Shown here piece after piece: positions 45,907 through 58,001 of a stretch of 64,000 nt of DNA (position 1 is the first letter of the stretch; each line of letters begins with the position of its first letter). A program made the position numbers and the translations under genes. The stretch is from Ligustrum vulgare. Taxonomy: Eukaryota; Streptophyta; Magnoliopsida; Lamiales; Oleaceae. The stretch covers positions 14,359,501 to 14,423,500 of the forward strand of contig OY743190.1 in NCBI GenBank assembly GCA_963555705.1. The letters are read 5' to 3'. The notes below the pieces were generated by a model that was given only the letters and a program-made list of their open reading frames with translations, was not told where the DNA came from and made no database searches.

Positions 45907-46860
45907 GTGTATTATGTAAGCAAATTCATGTTGGATGCCGAGACGCGCTACCCAGATATGGAGAAACTTGCTCTCTCGTTAATTACAGCCTCTCGCAAAC
46001 TTCGTCCCTACTTTCAGTCATACTCCATACACGTGCTCACCAACTTTCCCATGAGACAAGTGCTGCAAAAACCAAACGTTTCTGGGAGGTTACTAAAATG
46101 GGCGATAGAAGTCAGCCAGTTCGACCTACATTATGCGCCTCGGACCGCTGTAAAGAGCCAAGCGTTGGCGGACTTTGTAGTTGAATTCACACATCCCCCC
46201 GAGGTCGAAATGGTAGATAACACGGATGCTAGCCAAGAGTGGAAATTGTTCGTTGACGGGTCCTCGGCTGATGGACAATCCGGCGCAGGGATATTGTTAA
46301 TAAGCCCAGAGGGGTTTAAATTACACAGTGCAATCCGCTTTGAATTCAAAGCCTCAAACAATGTTGCTGAATACGAGGCGTTATTAGCTGGGCTAAGACT
46401 TGCAAAGGCTCTGAAGATCAGGTCCATAGTGGCGAATAGCGATTCGCAGCTCGTTGTAAGTCAATTCAATGGGCGATTTTTCGCCAAAGAACCTTCTATG
46501 GTTACTTACTTGAAGAAAGTAAGAGATTTGGCTGTGGACTTCGGAAAAATGGAGTTACAGTACATCCCCAGAACAGAAAATCCCAACGCAGATGCCTTGT
46601 CCAAATTAGCAAGTAGCAGCGATTCAAAGTTACATAATCTAATCCCAGTTGAGCACATGTTGACTTCTTCTATTGAGCCAGGATCGGAGGTTCTGGCGAT
46701 AGAAGAAGATGGATCCTGGATGAACCCCTTGATCGCCTATTTGAAGCATCAGACGTGCCAAACGAGCCAGAGGCAGCTCGGAAATTGCAAAAATACTTTG
46801 CTAATTTCGTACTCTTGGACGACCTACTTTATAAGCGGAGTTACACCTCCCCTTTGCTGA
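45907..46860 (+). pseudogene. Tat-like RNase H followed by additional RNase H
   Basis: The first part completes the retroviral-type RNase H (YYVSKFMLDAETRYPDMEKLAL). A second, archaeal-type RNase H follows, with LFVDGSSADGQSGAGI (about 46245), YEALLAGLRLA, a NSDSQLVV aspartate and a final DALSKLAS aspartate region. Acquisition of this second RNase H is known for the Tat lineage. A frameshift near 46750 leads into integrase. Confidence 0.9.
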
Positions 46861-47951
46861 GATGTCTGGGGCCAGAGGAAGGACAGTATGTGATGAGAGA
46901 AATCCATGAGGGCATCTGTGGCAACCATGCCGGGGCGTTATTGCTAGCTCGTAAAGCCCTCAAACAGGGGTATTTTTGGCCTACTATGTGAAAGGATTCC
47001 CATGACTTCGTGCGCAAGTGCGATAAATGCCAAAGATACGCGACCATACCACATCAGCAGCATCATGAGCTAACCGTGGTGACTAGCCCTTGGCCTTTTG
47101 CAAAATGGGGGGTTGACATTATTGGTCCTATGCCTAGAGGTACTGGTAACAATTGCTTTGCGATAGTAGCAATTGACTACTTCACCAAGTGGGTCGAAGC
47201 GGAACCTTTGATGAGGATCACTGAGGCCAACACCACCAAGTTCATTTGGAAGAATATCATATGCCGGTTCGGGATACCACACTCGCTGGTTAGTGACAAT
47301 GCGAAACAGTTCAAAAACAGAAGCGTCGATGAGTTATGCGACGATTTGGGAATCAAGAAACTGTTCTCATCTCTACATCACCCGCAGGCCAACGGATAGG
47401 TCGAAGCTGTAAACAAGACTATAAAAAATTCCTTGAAAAGGAAGTTGGAATTCAAAAAGGGCGCGTGGGTAGATGAACTCCCACAAGTGCTATGGGCGCT
47501 TCGAACCACCTAGCACACCTCTACCGGAGAAACACCTTTCTCCCTGGCATATGGAGCCGAGGCGGTATGCCCCGTTGAGATTGGGATCCCTTCGCTTCGT
47601 CAAATTCATTTTGACGAAGTTAGGAACTAGGAAGCGCAGAGGGCCGATTTAGATTTCCTCATGGAAAAGCGGAGTGATTACCAAGTGGTGATGGCCAGGT
47701 ATCAGAAAAAGATGGCTCGATACTACAACAAAAGAGTGAAGAGTCGACGCTTTAATATTGGGGACTTGGTCCTCAAAAAGGTTCTTCTTTCAACACAGGA
47801 ACCAGGAGTAGGGACTCTAGGTCCTAACTGGGAAGACCCTTACAAAGTCCTTACCGAGGTGGTACCCGGAACATACATGATTGAGGACTTATCTAGAGTA
47901 CCTCTATGTAATCCTTGGAACAAGGACCACCTTCGCCGTTATTTTCAATAA
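46755..47951 (+). pseudogene. Tat-like integrase
   Basis: The HHCC zinc finger (HEGICGNHAG ... CDKCQRYA) spans two frames with a stop near 46989. The catalytic core has D in WGVDIIGPMPR and D in VSDNAKQF. A TAG at 47397 follows HHPQANG just before the segment that should hold the catalytic Glu. A further stop near 47512 precedes the C-terminal region (47661-47951, GDLVLKKV ... LGPNWEDPYKV). Confidence 0.9.
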
Positions 47952-47959
47952 ATCATATT

Positions 47960-48974
47960 CCCCCTCTATGATTGCAGCATTATCATGTGATTTCATAGGT
48001 GGGCTACGTTGAAGATTATGCCAGCTCCTAAATTGGATAAACATAATGGATAAACGCAAGTTCCTAAACTATTTTGATTACAAAACCACGAGTCTCCGCC
48101 ATGCACAAAAGATGTCAAACAACTAAGGGACTCTTATCAGCCCACACTGTGACCTCTTCGTAAAAAATTGAGTGTGCTGGCACCATAGAAAAGGGTTCAT
48201 ACAAATTCGCTTGCATAAGTCCTACAAAATGTGATTCAAAAAACGTTCAAATAATTGTCAAAATCAAATCCAGCTGGTAAGCATAAATGCCTCAGACATT
48301 GTCATATAAACCAAAGTTCTTAAAGCGTTAAGTTAGTTCGTACATACGGAGCGCTCTCTCTTGCGAAATATTAAACGTTACCGCAAAGTTGTTGATACTT
48401 TCATACATACACTTAGACAAAACATTCGCAAGACATATGTGTACTAAATACTGTGTAATCAAGCGTAAAAGTCCCTATATTATTTTTGTTGCAAAAACAC
48501 ATGCGCACTTCGTTAAAAACGAATGACTCTTACGAATTTACACCATGACCACGGCGTATGGATTGAAAGTATTCACGCCATTAACAGAAGTTCATGCAAA
48601 GTTGTAAGTATAGGTGTTACTGAATATAAGGTAAAACTGCTCAAAAGCTGGTCAAAATCAGATCTAACCAGCAAACGTGAACGCATTAAGCTAGTTAGAT
48701 CTGAGGGACTAGACATTTACAGTTTCCCACATATCATCACACAATTACGAAGCATTCGCACTTGGAAATACTCATGCTTAAGCAGTTAGAAACGTTGCTG
48801 TGCTGAAATATGAATAAACTATTCCATTCATAAAAATGAGGCATTTACAAATCAAATAAAGGTTACATTAACAATATCAGGTGCCGGGGCACTTACAAAA
48901 AGAAAAGAAAAGAAAAGAAGAAAACAAAAACAAACACACTAACTAACTAACAACAAGGCAAAGATGGAAGAGGA
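47960..48974. other. Tat-like element, spacer after pol, no ORF recognised
   Basis: AT-rich DNA between the integrase stop and the 3' end of the antisense ORF. Only unconvincing short ORFs are seen. An A/G-rich AAAAGAAAAG tract occurs near 48898-48935. Confidence 0.6.
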
Positions 48975-51826
48975 TCATTGTGGAGGAACGCCTTCTAGAG
49001 AGCCCTTGCTGGATGCACCTAAGGGATCTGCAGGAGCATCTTGAGGGTCGGGGTAGAATGCTTCAATGGAGGACAGGTCCAAAGTTGGAAAAGCTTCCTT
49101 CACGTCCCCCAAGGCCATCGTGGCCCCTAAGTTCCCAAAAACCCGCTGCATAGCCTCGTACTCAGGGGTCTCTTCAAAGATGTCCTTGAAGTTCTGGACA
49201 GCTTTCGACGCTCTAGTGTTTAAAGCATTCTCCACCCGTGTCGTGACAGTCTGCTCCAGGACTTCAGTGATCCTCGTTTGCATGTGCTTTTCCAGTGAGG
49301 TAAAGTCCTCTTCTGCTTTCGCCTTAGCCTCCAGCTCCCTCCCCAGTTTTTCATTTACTGCTGTCACCTCAGCTTCTAGCTTCAACTTGGCTGCATTAGC
49401 GGCGGCCAGGGCCTCAGAGGCGATAGACTATGCACGGTTGGAATCGTCCAATTTCTTGCACAAGACCGCCACGTCTGACTCAGAGGCCTGGAGGTCATGC
49501 TTCAGTTTTTCATTGTCCTCCTGGAGGCGCTTCACATTAGCCCTCTCTTCTGAGGAAGATTTACGGGCTATGAGCAGCTGGGACTTGAGGTCATTGATCT
49601 CCTTGAGCATATTGTCTGCATGCCGGAGCGCAGTCTCAGCATTCTTCTTGTCCCTCAGTGCCTCCTCCACGGACGATTCCACCTCGTCAATGAGGGCCAG
49701 TGCCCTGACATTCATGGTCTTGGCGGCAAGCAGCTTCCGGGATGGACTGGTGCTTGAGGAGAAGGCAGACCAACCCTCCGTCCAAAATTTTTCAGTGATA
49801 AATGCAGCCCGGGCTGGAGGAGAACTGGGGGAATCAAACAATGAAGGGCTGAAAGTGACGTCTCTGGGGAGGATGCTAGTTTTAATATTCTTGAGCTCTT
49901 CCGCCCCCTCTGGTCACTTCATAAGCCAAGCCTGGGATGGGCACAGATGGCTCGTCCTCCAATTCCTCGATCATTGGTGTCGGAGGTGCGGAAGTGGACT
50001 CCTTGCCTTTACCTCTTTTGAGCCTCTTTAAGGGGGCGGGCTCCTCCTCAGGTGCTTGCTCCGATATGTCCTCGGACAATGAAGGTGGCACTGAAACATC
50101 CTTAGTCTCCCTGCCCCTCTTAGATTCGCCTCTGTCCGACCTCTTCCCCTTCCCCTTGGCAATGCCTCTCTCAGGATCTGCCTCCCCCTCAATGTTGGGC
50201 TATTGAGGACCCACTGGCAGTAGAGTGGGCGGTGGCAGAAGAGCTGGAAGAGAGCCCTGAAGTTGGGCAGTAGACTTCTCAGACGCTTCCTTCGCCACCC
50301 CAACTTGTAGGTTGGCCAGGACTGCTTTCTGCTTTCTTTCAATCTCACTGCCATGACGCAGAGCAGGAGGGATCTTCTTAGCCATAAGACCCTTTAAAGA
50401 GATCTTTGGAAATTCCTTGGAACCTAGAAAAAAAAATGAGGCTACGAGCAGAAAAAGTGTAAGATAAAGCAGTAGTAGGGAAACGAACATACCCATGGCT
50501 CGCATAAGACGTGTTTAACAAACAGCTTGTTTTGCTGAATGACCCCCTTGGAAACTCCCCTTGTATGCAAACAAACGCCTCACGGCCTCTAGGTCTGCGT
50601 CGGGGAGGAGGCGAGCAAAAGTGTCCCCTGCCATGTACCGGTGACATGTTAGTAAACATCCAAGAAAAGTATATGAGAATTAGCAGAGCAGACGACACGT
50701 GACACTTAAAGACTCTAAAAAAAGTGCAAGACTCACTAGGTAGGGAAAGAGTTCGGGGAACTGTAATTTCGGGACTGGGATCCACGGGAGAACTTTGCCA
50801 CTCCCCAGTGACCCAGAACCACTGGTTCCTACAGTTCTTTATTGAGGTGGGGAGACCGGTGATAACGGGAGGATAAGAGCCCCTGGGAGACAAGTAGTAC
50901 CAATCTTTGACGTCCGACCTCACGTCTCTCTCCCTTCTAACTGATTTCTTCAAAGTATAGAGAGTGTGAATGATGTACAGTGAGATCGGACGATCAGGGT
51001 TGACCTCTTGCCACACCAACCAAGTTCCCACAGCCTGTGTCAAGAAATTGGGGGCCAGCTAGTAGGGACATAGGTTGTAGCTCCTAAGTAACGCCCTGAA
51101 GAAGGGGTGCAGGGGAAGCCTCATCCCGAAAGAAAGAGCATCGTAGCATATGGTCGTTTGGCCCGGAGGAGGGCTGCAAGGTCGGCAAGATGATGTAGGA
51201 TGCACCAATTGGACCCCTTCTGGTAGCCTGAATTTTTTCGAAGCCCCGGCTAAATCAACCCTTCGGATTTCGGTGGCGACCTCACTGCTCTCCCATGACT
51301 CGGGGTTTGGATCAGGATCGACGTGGTAGCCCAAAACCTTGTTAACCTGGTCAACCCACTCCTCTACTTGGGCAACCTCCTCTGCAGACAAACCCAATTC
51401 TTCCCTATGTGCCATAAACGGTGCTCTAACGATTAAGCCAAGGTCCTGGTGACCAGAAGAAGAGCCGGACGCCTCTTCTCTTCTCAGATCCCTGTCTCGT
51501 TTGCTCCGAAGCTCTGCCAAAGATGCCTCCTCCTCGGATGACAGATGAGCCATGTAAGTCTGATGTTTATCTTCTTCGCTGTTAGAATCACTCAAATAGA
51601 TTATGCCACTGTTTTTCCTATTTCTCCTCTTAATCTGCTCCCTAAAGAAGCGGGAACTAAAAACCGATAAAGAGATGGGGCAGAAACCTCTGACGGGAAC
51701 CGCCATTGCTAACATTTCCTGTGAATCCGTTCCCCCAACTCTTTCCATTTTTTTCTTTTGTTTTAAAGGTGGGTCAGACTCAATGAAAGAAAAACAAGGT
51801 GCAAAAAACAAAATTTTCAAACCCAC
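48975..51826 (-). pseudogene. Antisense ORF of the Tat-like element (putative gypsy-type transposon domain plus coiled coil), spliced
   Basis: Read on the minus strand, exon 1 ends near 50737. It contains an acidic/serine-rich start (MERVGGTDS at about 51748), then the segment PPPGQTTICYDALSFGMRLPL and ITGLPTSIKNCRNQWFWV. That segment is typical of the Pfam 'putative gypsy type transposon' domain found on antisense strands of Tat-lineage elements. A GTGAGT donor at 50736 and a TTTTTTTTCTAG acceptor ending at 50424 define a 313-bp intron whose phases match. Exon 2 carries basic and Pro-rich sequence, then long coiled coils (about 49840-49000). Stops at about 51060 and 50200, another near 49430, and a frameshift near 49900, make it a pseudogene. 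Its function in these elements is unknown. Confidence 0.8.
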
Positions 51827-52519
51827 AATGAGAAACTAAAAATAGAAAAGTCTCGCATATACAGAGACCAAGGGGTTTACCTTCAGATGACGAATGCTTG
51901 AAATTGTGCACTGGGAATGAAGAACTCGCCGGTAAAGAAACTGTGGAACAGTAAAGGCGGATGCTGGGTAGAAAGCCCTTGAGGAGAAGACTCGAAACTT
52001 GCAGGAAAGAGAAAAACGGAACAAGCTTTCGTCAGAGTATTGCCGCAAAGACTCTTAGAAAGTGGTAAAAGGGGAAATAATAAAATGAAGAAGGATTTAT
52101 AGGGATCCCAACGATCTAGATTCCTTGATTTTTGTGAGCCGTGTGATTAATGTGGTTAACCCATGCTTCTTGGAGAATGGGCTAATCAAAGCGCCAGCCG
52201 TCAAAGGGAGGGACAAAACCGTTCAGATACCACAGTGAATACCACGCGCTGCGAAATGCTACTCCCCTCCCATTTTATATATATATTTCTTGGAAATAGA
52301 TACAAATAGCCCCTCTGAATTAAATGCGCCGCCTAAGAAACGCGCTAGTACGATCCCGGCCCCATTTAGGAGGGAAAATCCGAGGCAGAAGATCGGCTAT
52401 AATATGGATCCGAACCTTACATAAGGAATTTCATTATTGACTCCCTAAAAAGTTAATGCTGTGAAATCATGGCAAATTCTCCATGACCATGAATGATCCC
52501 TTCGAATTTGAGGGACTAG

Positions 52520-53193
52520 TGTTGAATCCGGGCCCAAAGAAAGGTACAGTGATCCACCAGCGAAGACCCAATAGTGACCCAACGGACCTTGACCCACAAC
52601 TAAGGCCTAAAATATCACCTTGGGAAGAATGAAGAGGTGGTACGTCAAGCAAACCTCTTTAGCCGACCTGGTTAACGCCTAGCCGATGTGCTTTATACTC
52701 AGTCGGGGCGCTTTATGGCGTTGACCAGAAGAGAGATGGAGTCAGTGATGGGACACTGCCTTTTTACCAAGACGTGACCGGCGCCCATCCCCTACAAAAT
52801 GTAGCAATGATTAAGGTTGAAAAGCAAGGTTGTCACCTCCATGAGCTAGGGTGATGACAAGTGTAAAGTATGCCACGTGTTGTGATCCGAGACAAGAAGT
52901 TCCTCTATAAATGAAGCACGATTGTCTCCAAGTTAGGGATTAGCAATTTAATACCTTTATCAATATACATTTCTCTCACTCTCTTTTCTCTCTTCTACAC
53001 ATTTATATCTCCCGCACCCAACACATATTTACCTAAAAATGAGTACTGACATTGGCATCGGAGTGCAAACGGGAGCCACCTCGGCCCCCTTTGCAAACTG
53101 ATTATTTGTCACAGTGCGCAGGAGAACCACGTGTTCAAGAGGGAGGAGCTGAGACTTGTTGGTCCAAGGTCCAGCCGGATTTTGTGGTCAACA
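52520..53193 (+). repeat. 3' LTR of the Tat-like element
   Basis: 674 bp. It follows a TTTGAGGGACTAG polypurine-like tract and ends GGTCAACA before the TCTCT duplication. Confidence 0.93.
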
Positions 53194-53311
53194 TCTCTCT
53201 TCCCATTTTAACCACACAATTATTAATAAAATAATATTAAAAACAATTTTAAAAAAAAATCATACTTTTTAACCACACATTCTCCTAAAAATCAATATTC
53301 ATTTTAAATAA

Positions 53312-54750
53312 GGATAATTATATTCATACAACATTTTTTATAACTACACCATAATTTATGGTTAAATATATTACCACCACATTATTTATTTTATACACCA
53401 CATTTTAAATACACTACAAAAAAAAAAATAGTCTTTATAAATACACCACAATCAATATTACAAATATACCCCTTATTTAAAATTAAAGCCAATTAAAAAA
53501 GAAAAAAAAAATGACAAAGTACACCACAATCATCAATCGTCACCCATCCCATTGTATTTCTTGTTTATCGCTCTCTCTTCCACCACCAATTCCTAGGACA
53601 CTCCCTGCAAATTTTTCAATTTGCCTTATTAGAATTCCTTCAATATCCCCTTATCCCTCCTCACCCCCATCTTGTTTATATTATTTACCTGACACCTTTT
53701 TTTACTCTCGTTAAATTGCTCTATAAATTTTTCTTTTTATTTTATTTGTTCTCTGTTTTCGGTGAACTATGGCAGGGAAATATGGTGGATGGAGGCAGGA
53801 TTTCAAGTCTTGGTATCGTTGGAGAATTTCGATAACTTGTAAGGCTGAGTTTGCGTTGGTTTTTAGAGTAAAAGATTGTTGTTTCCTCGTAATGTTGAAA
53901 AAATCGTGAAAATCAATAAATCGAAGGGTGAGAATGAACCAACTGGAATTTGCTGATTTCTCGCCCAAATATGACTACTCATCGGAACCGGAGAATTTAA
54001 TTCTGGTCCGTTGTGACTAAATGTCCCCATTTCTCAATCAGTTTAAGCAGGCGGAGTTGGATAATTTGAAGGATCGGCTACAGAATCTGAGGGTCCAGAG
54101 GGATAGCTGTCAGAAGGATTGCGATGAGGAAGAAGACCACTACAAATTGGATGTGATTGTGGTGTACCGTGTACAAATGAGAGAAAATTATTTGATAGGT
54201 TACAGATTGGGGAGTAGGGAATTAAAATGTTATTTATGTAACTTAATTATGTTTATTTTTATAAATAAAGAAAATATTTAAAAGTGTGGTGTAAAAAATA
54301 AATTTTGTGGTGGCAATATAAACACCACAATTTAATTGTAAGAAAGATCTTCTGTATTTGTTAACTTTTACTTTTATGTCCTCAACTTTTTAAAATTGCA
54401 TTATTATTCATAACATTCAATTATTTAACATATTTTGTTTCTAATCACAATTTTATTCAAATATTCTGCTACTTTTCATTGAAAATATGTGCAAATATTT
54501 TGTTTTACTTTTGTATTAGTTATGTATTTTGATTATTTAAAAGTATAAAAGATAAATAAATATTTTTTGCCCTCGTAACAAATATTTTGAACAAAAATCG
54601 TCTTTAAAGACACTATGTGAAAATTAATAAAGAGTTGATGATAAAAAAATTATAAAAAACCTGGCGAAATAAATGTAAAAATTAGGGATCTTTATTGTAA
54701 TTAAAATATGGTGTAATTAACAAAAAAATGTGGTGTCAATATATTTACCC
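53312..54750. mobile_element. Mutator-like element (non-autonomous), 9-bp target duplication
   Basis: Perfect 9-bp direct repeats TTTAAATAA flank it (53303-53311 and 54751-54759). The ends are inverted: left GGATAATTATATTCATACAA, right (reverse complement) GGGTAAATATATTGACACCA, both continuing ACATTTTTT...TACACCATA. Further inverted copies of CCACCACA..ATTTATTTT..ACACCACA occur inside (about 53376-53414 versus 54278-54322). The interior has a CT-rich leader-like stretch (53560-53700). ORF-like sequences starting at ATG 53769 (GKYGGWRQDFKSW) and in 54021-54281 (helical, AELDNLKDRLQNLRVQRD) may be captured host-gene exons; I do not recognise the gene. No transposase is seen. Confidence 0.8.
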
Positions 54751-55129
54751 TTTAAATAAATTCTTTTTAAACAACATCAAACAAGGGCTAAATATACATT
54801 TCGAACAAAAGTTTTATCAAGTTTTTAATTAAATATTTAATCTATTTTTATTAAAATAAAATTTATTAAAAATATGTCAATGATAACTAACCAAATGTGG
54901 ACTAATATTTTAATCTCCATAAGCCACACAATAATCAAGCAATGATAAGAGAATAGTAGGTCACTTTTATCACCCACTAGCGTTTGATTTATAAAGGATA
55001 TGCGCATTTTAGTTTTTACATTTTAGTTTTTACTGCGTTGTGCACTTGTGCTTGAGGCCAAACATTCGCCTGAGACAGAAAAAGTGGTGTTCACTTGACG
55101 GCTTATTGTTGTTTATAAATACAAAATTT

Positions 55130-56000
55130 AAGTCCCTGTTCTCTTTGCTGTTTTGAGGTCGTTTTCTGTTTTTATTTTCGAAAACGCTAAAAACGCGTTC
55201 TCTTTACCATTTTCGAAAACGCATTTTGGAAAACAAAAAAAAAATTTGTACACAAAACGGAAAACGCCCGAAACATCGTTTTGGGCGTTTTGTGTGTATT
55301 TCGACAAAAAATGTCCAAAACTCGGAAAACGCGTTTTGGGATTTTTTTTTTTTTATCTTAACTTAGATCTAAGCTTAATATAAAATTTTTATTTTTTTTA
55401 TTTTTTTGTTATTTTTTTTAGAATTATCCTAACTTGGAACTAAGCCTAAATAAAGATTTTTTTTTTTTTTTTTTTTGAGAATTACCCTAACTTGGAATTT
55501 AGTTTAAATAAAGTTTTATTGAATTCAATATCAACATTACAAAAAAAAAAAAATTAAATGAGAATTCATGTTGTTATATTTCAAAAAATGCAATGATAAA
55601 TGGACTCTGCTGATTTTGAAAGAACTTGCATTTTCTGGATTTTAATAGAAGTAGAGCTTTCTCAAGTCCCGAACCTGACCAAGCTGTGTTAATATAGACT
55701 CTTAATGCTCACATTAGTGTGTTGCATGTAACCATATTTTTAGTGTATTATGAAAGGAAATTTGAGTTGGAGTTAGTAGTATTCTACAAGCAAATTAATT
55801 AAAAATAGTTTAAATAGTGTTCTGCAAAATTTCAAACAGAACGTGTTTTCTAGCTTTTCATTTTCAAAAACAGTTTTCAGAAATGACAAACCAAACGCGT
55901 TTTCAGCAAATTTAAAAACAAAAATGAAAACACAAAACACAAAACATTTTCGAAAATGAAAATACAAAATAAAATACAAACAGAACGCCACCTAAATTTT
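55130..56000. mobile_element. MITE-like element with GTTTTCGAAAACG-rich inverted ends
   Basis: The left end (55130-55345) and the reverse complement of the right end (55820-56000) share AATTTA..GT...GTTCTGTTTG/GTTCTCTTTG followed by repeated TTTTCGAAAACGC blocks. The middle is poly-T/AT-rich with two imperfect ~90-bp AATTATCCTAACTTGGA repeats (55420-55510). The exact ends are ambiguous because the flanking AAATTT is self-complementary. No ORF of note. Confidence 0.5.
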
Positions 56001-56882
56001 TGGAGATAAAATGATTAGTTGAAAAGTAATATTTAAAATTTTGATTTGAGGAAATATGTTTTTTAGGAGTATTCGGCAACTCATTATAAGTTATTAAGTT
56101 ACAATGATTGTAATTTATAATTGGGAAAATTGTAGCAGCGGTTCCAAACCTTTTGAATTTCTGCAGACTTTATCCATACCTTCAATTTGTACCAACCGTG
56201 GTACCTAACATTTATGAAAGTCGCAGCGGAAGGACAAAATCACAGATTCCGTCAATTCTTCCATCAATTAATCCAAAGAATGAAAAAATCTGATTTGATG
56301 ACCATTTTTAAAAGGGGCATAATTGTCAATACATATTCCCCACCCTTAAAACATCAAAAGTACCAGTTAAATGGACTTTTGATTATGCATGCTATGAATG
56401 AATCTGTTTTTTGCACTAAATTGTTGTTATGGTATGTATAAATCACATTTTGTTTTAGAATGGGAAAGTGTAGCTTTCACAGTTTATCTATCCAGATTTT
56501 GTAACAATGTGTTGTGCATTTTTCTGTTGTTGTTTGGGATATATGAACACACATGAATCAAAAGGTTTGGGAAAGAAGAAGCAACAACTGTAAAACGTTT
56601 GGGATTGCAACTGTAACAAATGGAAAATGTTTGGGACTACTGCTGAACCATCAACAAAATGTCTGGGACCTGAACTAGAGTATGTCTCTCTAATTGTCCA
56701 ATACATACAATAGGGGAAAACAAAACATAAATATAGAGATAAACGAAGTTCAATAAAGGACTACTTTCATTATTCTTGGGAAACTTACAATACAACTCCA
56801 ACACACTAGACACAATACCCAGCTAAAACATAATCACATCCCAACAACCCAGATCTAACTTCTACTGACTCCTTCACAAGAT

Positions 56883-57134
56883 CTAGATAAAGACCCATTT
56901 TACAATAACTCCACATACAAATCCGAACAACCAAGTCTTCCACGCACTTGATCTTGCCGAACGAAGGGAGATTATTTCAGCTACCATCTCCCTTCTAACT
57001 CGCAGAAACCCAAGAATCAATTCCTTTGATCTTTCACACATTTGCGGGTTAAACCAGTCAAAGAAGTTACAACCACCTAAATCTTGACGCCTTGCGCAAC
57101 TGAGAAATCTTCTACCGAGTTCAAGTTCGTCCAT
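56883..57134 (-). pseudogene. GRF-type zinc-finger protein fragment with C-terminal membrane segment
   Basis: From ATG 57134 it encodes MDELELGRRFLSC, then CNFFDWFNPQMCERSKELILG, and a hydrophobic tail (WLFGFVCGVIVKWVFI). GRRF.SC followed by C.FF.W..P.M and a C-terminal membrane helix is typical of plant GRF zinc-finger proteins. The first CxCG half of the zinc site is not present: the sequence upstream (TGTAG then GTGTGG) looks like a splice acceptor, so an upstream exon is missing or was not captured. Function unknown. Confidence 0.7.
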
Positions 57135-57213
57135 GAAGTCTTCCTTTGCACCGGATAACCACACCTACATACATTCATCTTCAGCTTCTTCCAAGTTTTC
57201 TCAAGGTTATTGT

Positions 57214-57215
<2 letters not shown>

Positions 57216-57257
<42 letters not shown>

Positions 57258-57282
57258 GTGGGGTGGGGTGGGGTGGGGGGGG
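57216..57282 (+). repeat. (GA)n microsatellite running into a GGGGT tract
   Basis: About 38 bases of AG dinucleotides (57216-57253) are followed by GGGGGTGGGGTGGGGTGGGG and a further G run to 57282. Four or more G-runs in a row could form a G-quadruplex. It lies within the Mutator-like element, next to the cargo fragment. Confidence 0.9.
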
Positions 57283-58001
57283 CAAGGGGGTTATTTTAAT
57301 ATGGCAGGAATTGGAGGGAAACAAAGTGTACTTTTTATGTTTTAAGAGTGGAGAATATGTATTGACAATTATGTCCCTCTTAAAAATGGTCATAAAATCA
57401 AATTTTTTATTTTTTTTTATTTTTTGGATCAATTGACGGAAGAACTGATGGAATCCATAATTCTGCCCTTCCGTTGTGACTTTCATAAAGGTTAGGTACC
57501 GCGATTGGCACAAATTGAATGTTTGGGCAAAGTCTAAAAAAAAACAAAAGGTTCGAGACCTCGAATGCAATTTTCCCTTTATAATTTAAACAATTTTTCA
57601 AACTACTTTTTAACCACACATATTTTGATTCATAAATAAAATTTTGTTATTTTCAAAGTAAAATATGTAATTGAAAAAGTAATTTTGAAAAGGGTAATTA
57701 GCGCAAATCATCCCTACCTTTCACAACATTTGCGCAAATCGTCCCCATCAATTTACACACTATCATATTCGTTTTGTTCTTCTCCTGAAATTATTTCATT
57801 TCGAGTGAGCTCAGTAACAAATTCTACAGAAATTGAGTTAATAAAATTATAAATGAAAACAGAACTAGAATATTACAAATCCTTTTTGCATCAATATTGA
57901 GGCTTAGAACCATTAATTCACAAATGTACAAAAAAAACTGGAATCATCCATATACCATGGCCATCACAATTAACAAATAAATAAAGACAAACTGATGGGT
58001 A

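Larger units (their letters stand above)
39154..53193 (+). mobile_element. Tat-like Ty3/gypsy retrotransposon, 14 kb, with antisense ORF
   Basis: LTRs 39154-39826 (673 bp) and 52520-53193 (674 bp) begin TGTTGAATCC and end GGTCAACA, with a perfect TCTCT duplication on both sides (39149-39153, 53194-53198). The primer site TTTTGGCGCCGTCTGTGGG follows the 5' LTR. The interior has a 40-bp repeat array, gag, protease, RT, two RNase H domains and integrase, then about 4.5 kb between pol and the 3' LTR with an antisense coiled-coil ORF. The extra RNase H after the normal one and the antisense ORF are features of the Tat lineage. Several frameshifts and stops make it inactive. Confidence 0.93.
56123..57577. 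mobile_element. Mutator-like element (Pack-MULE type) carrying a GRF zinc-finger fragment
   Basis: Perfect 9-bp direct repeats TTTATAATT flank it (56114-56122 and 57578-57586). It has long terminal inverted repeats of about 240 bp (56123-56360 and 57320-57577), beginning GGGAAAATTG. The two repeats are similar enough that both translate to related spurious peptides (YLTFMKV.. and TIFKR.IIVNTYSP). The 1.46-kb element has no transposase; the cargo is a partial GRF-type zinc-finger ORF on the minus strand. Confidence 0.9.

Noticed and set aside
49066..50031. 321-aa plus-strand ORF in the Tat-like element
   Set aside because: It is the shadow of the antisense coiled-coil ORF. Its composition (Ser/Ala/Leu-rich) mirrors the Glu/Lys/Ala-rich minus frame, and it has no recognisable domain.
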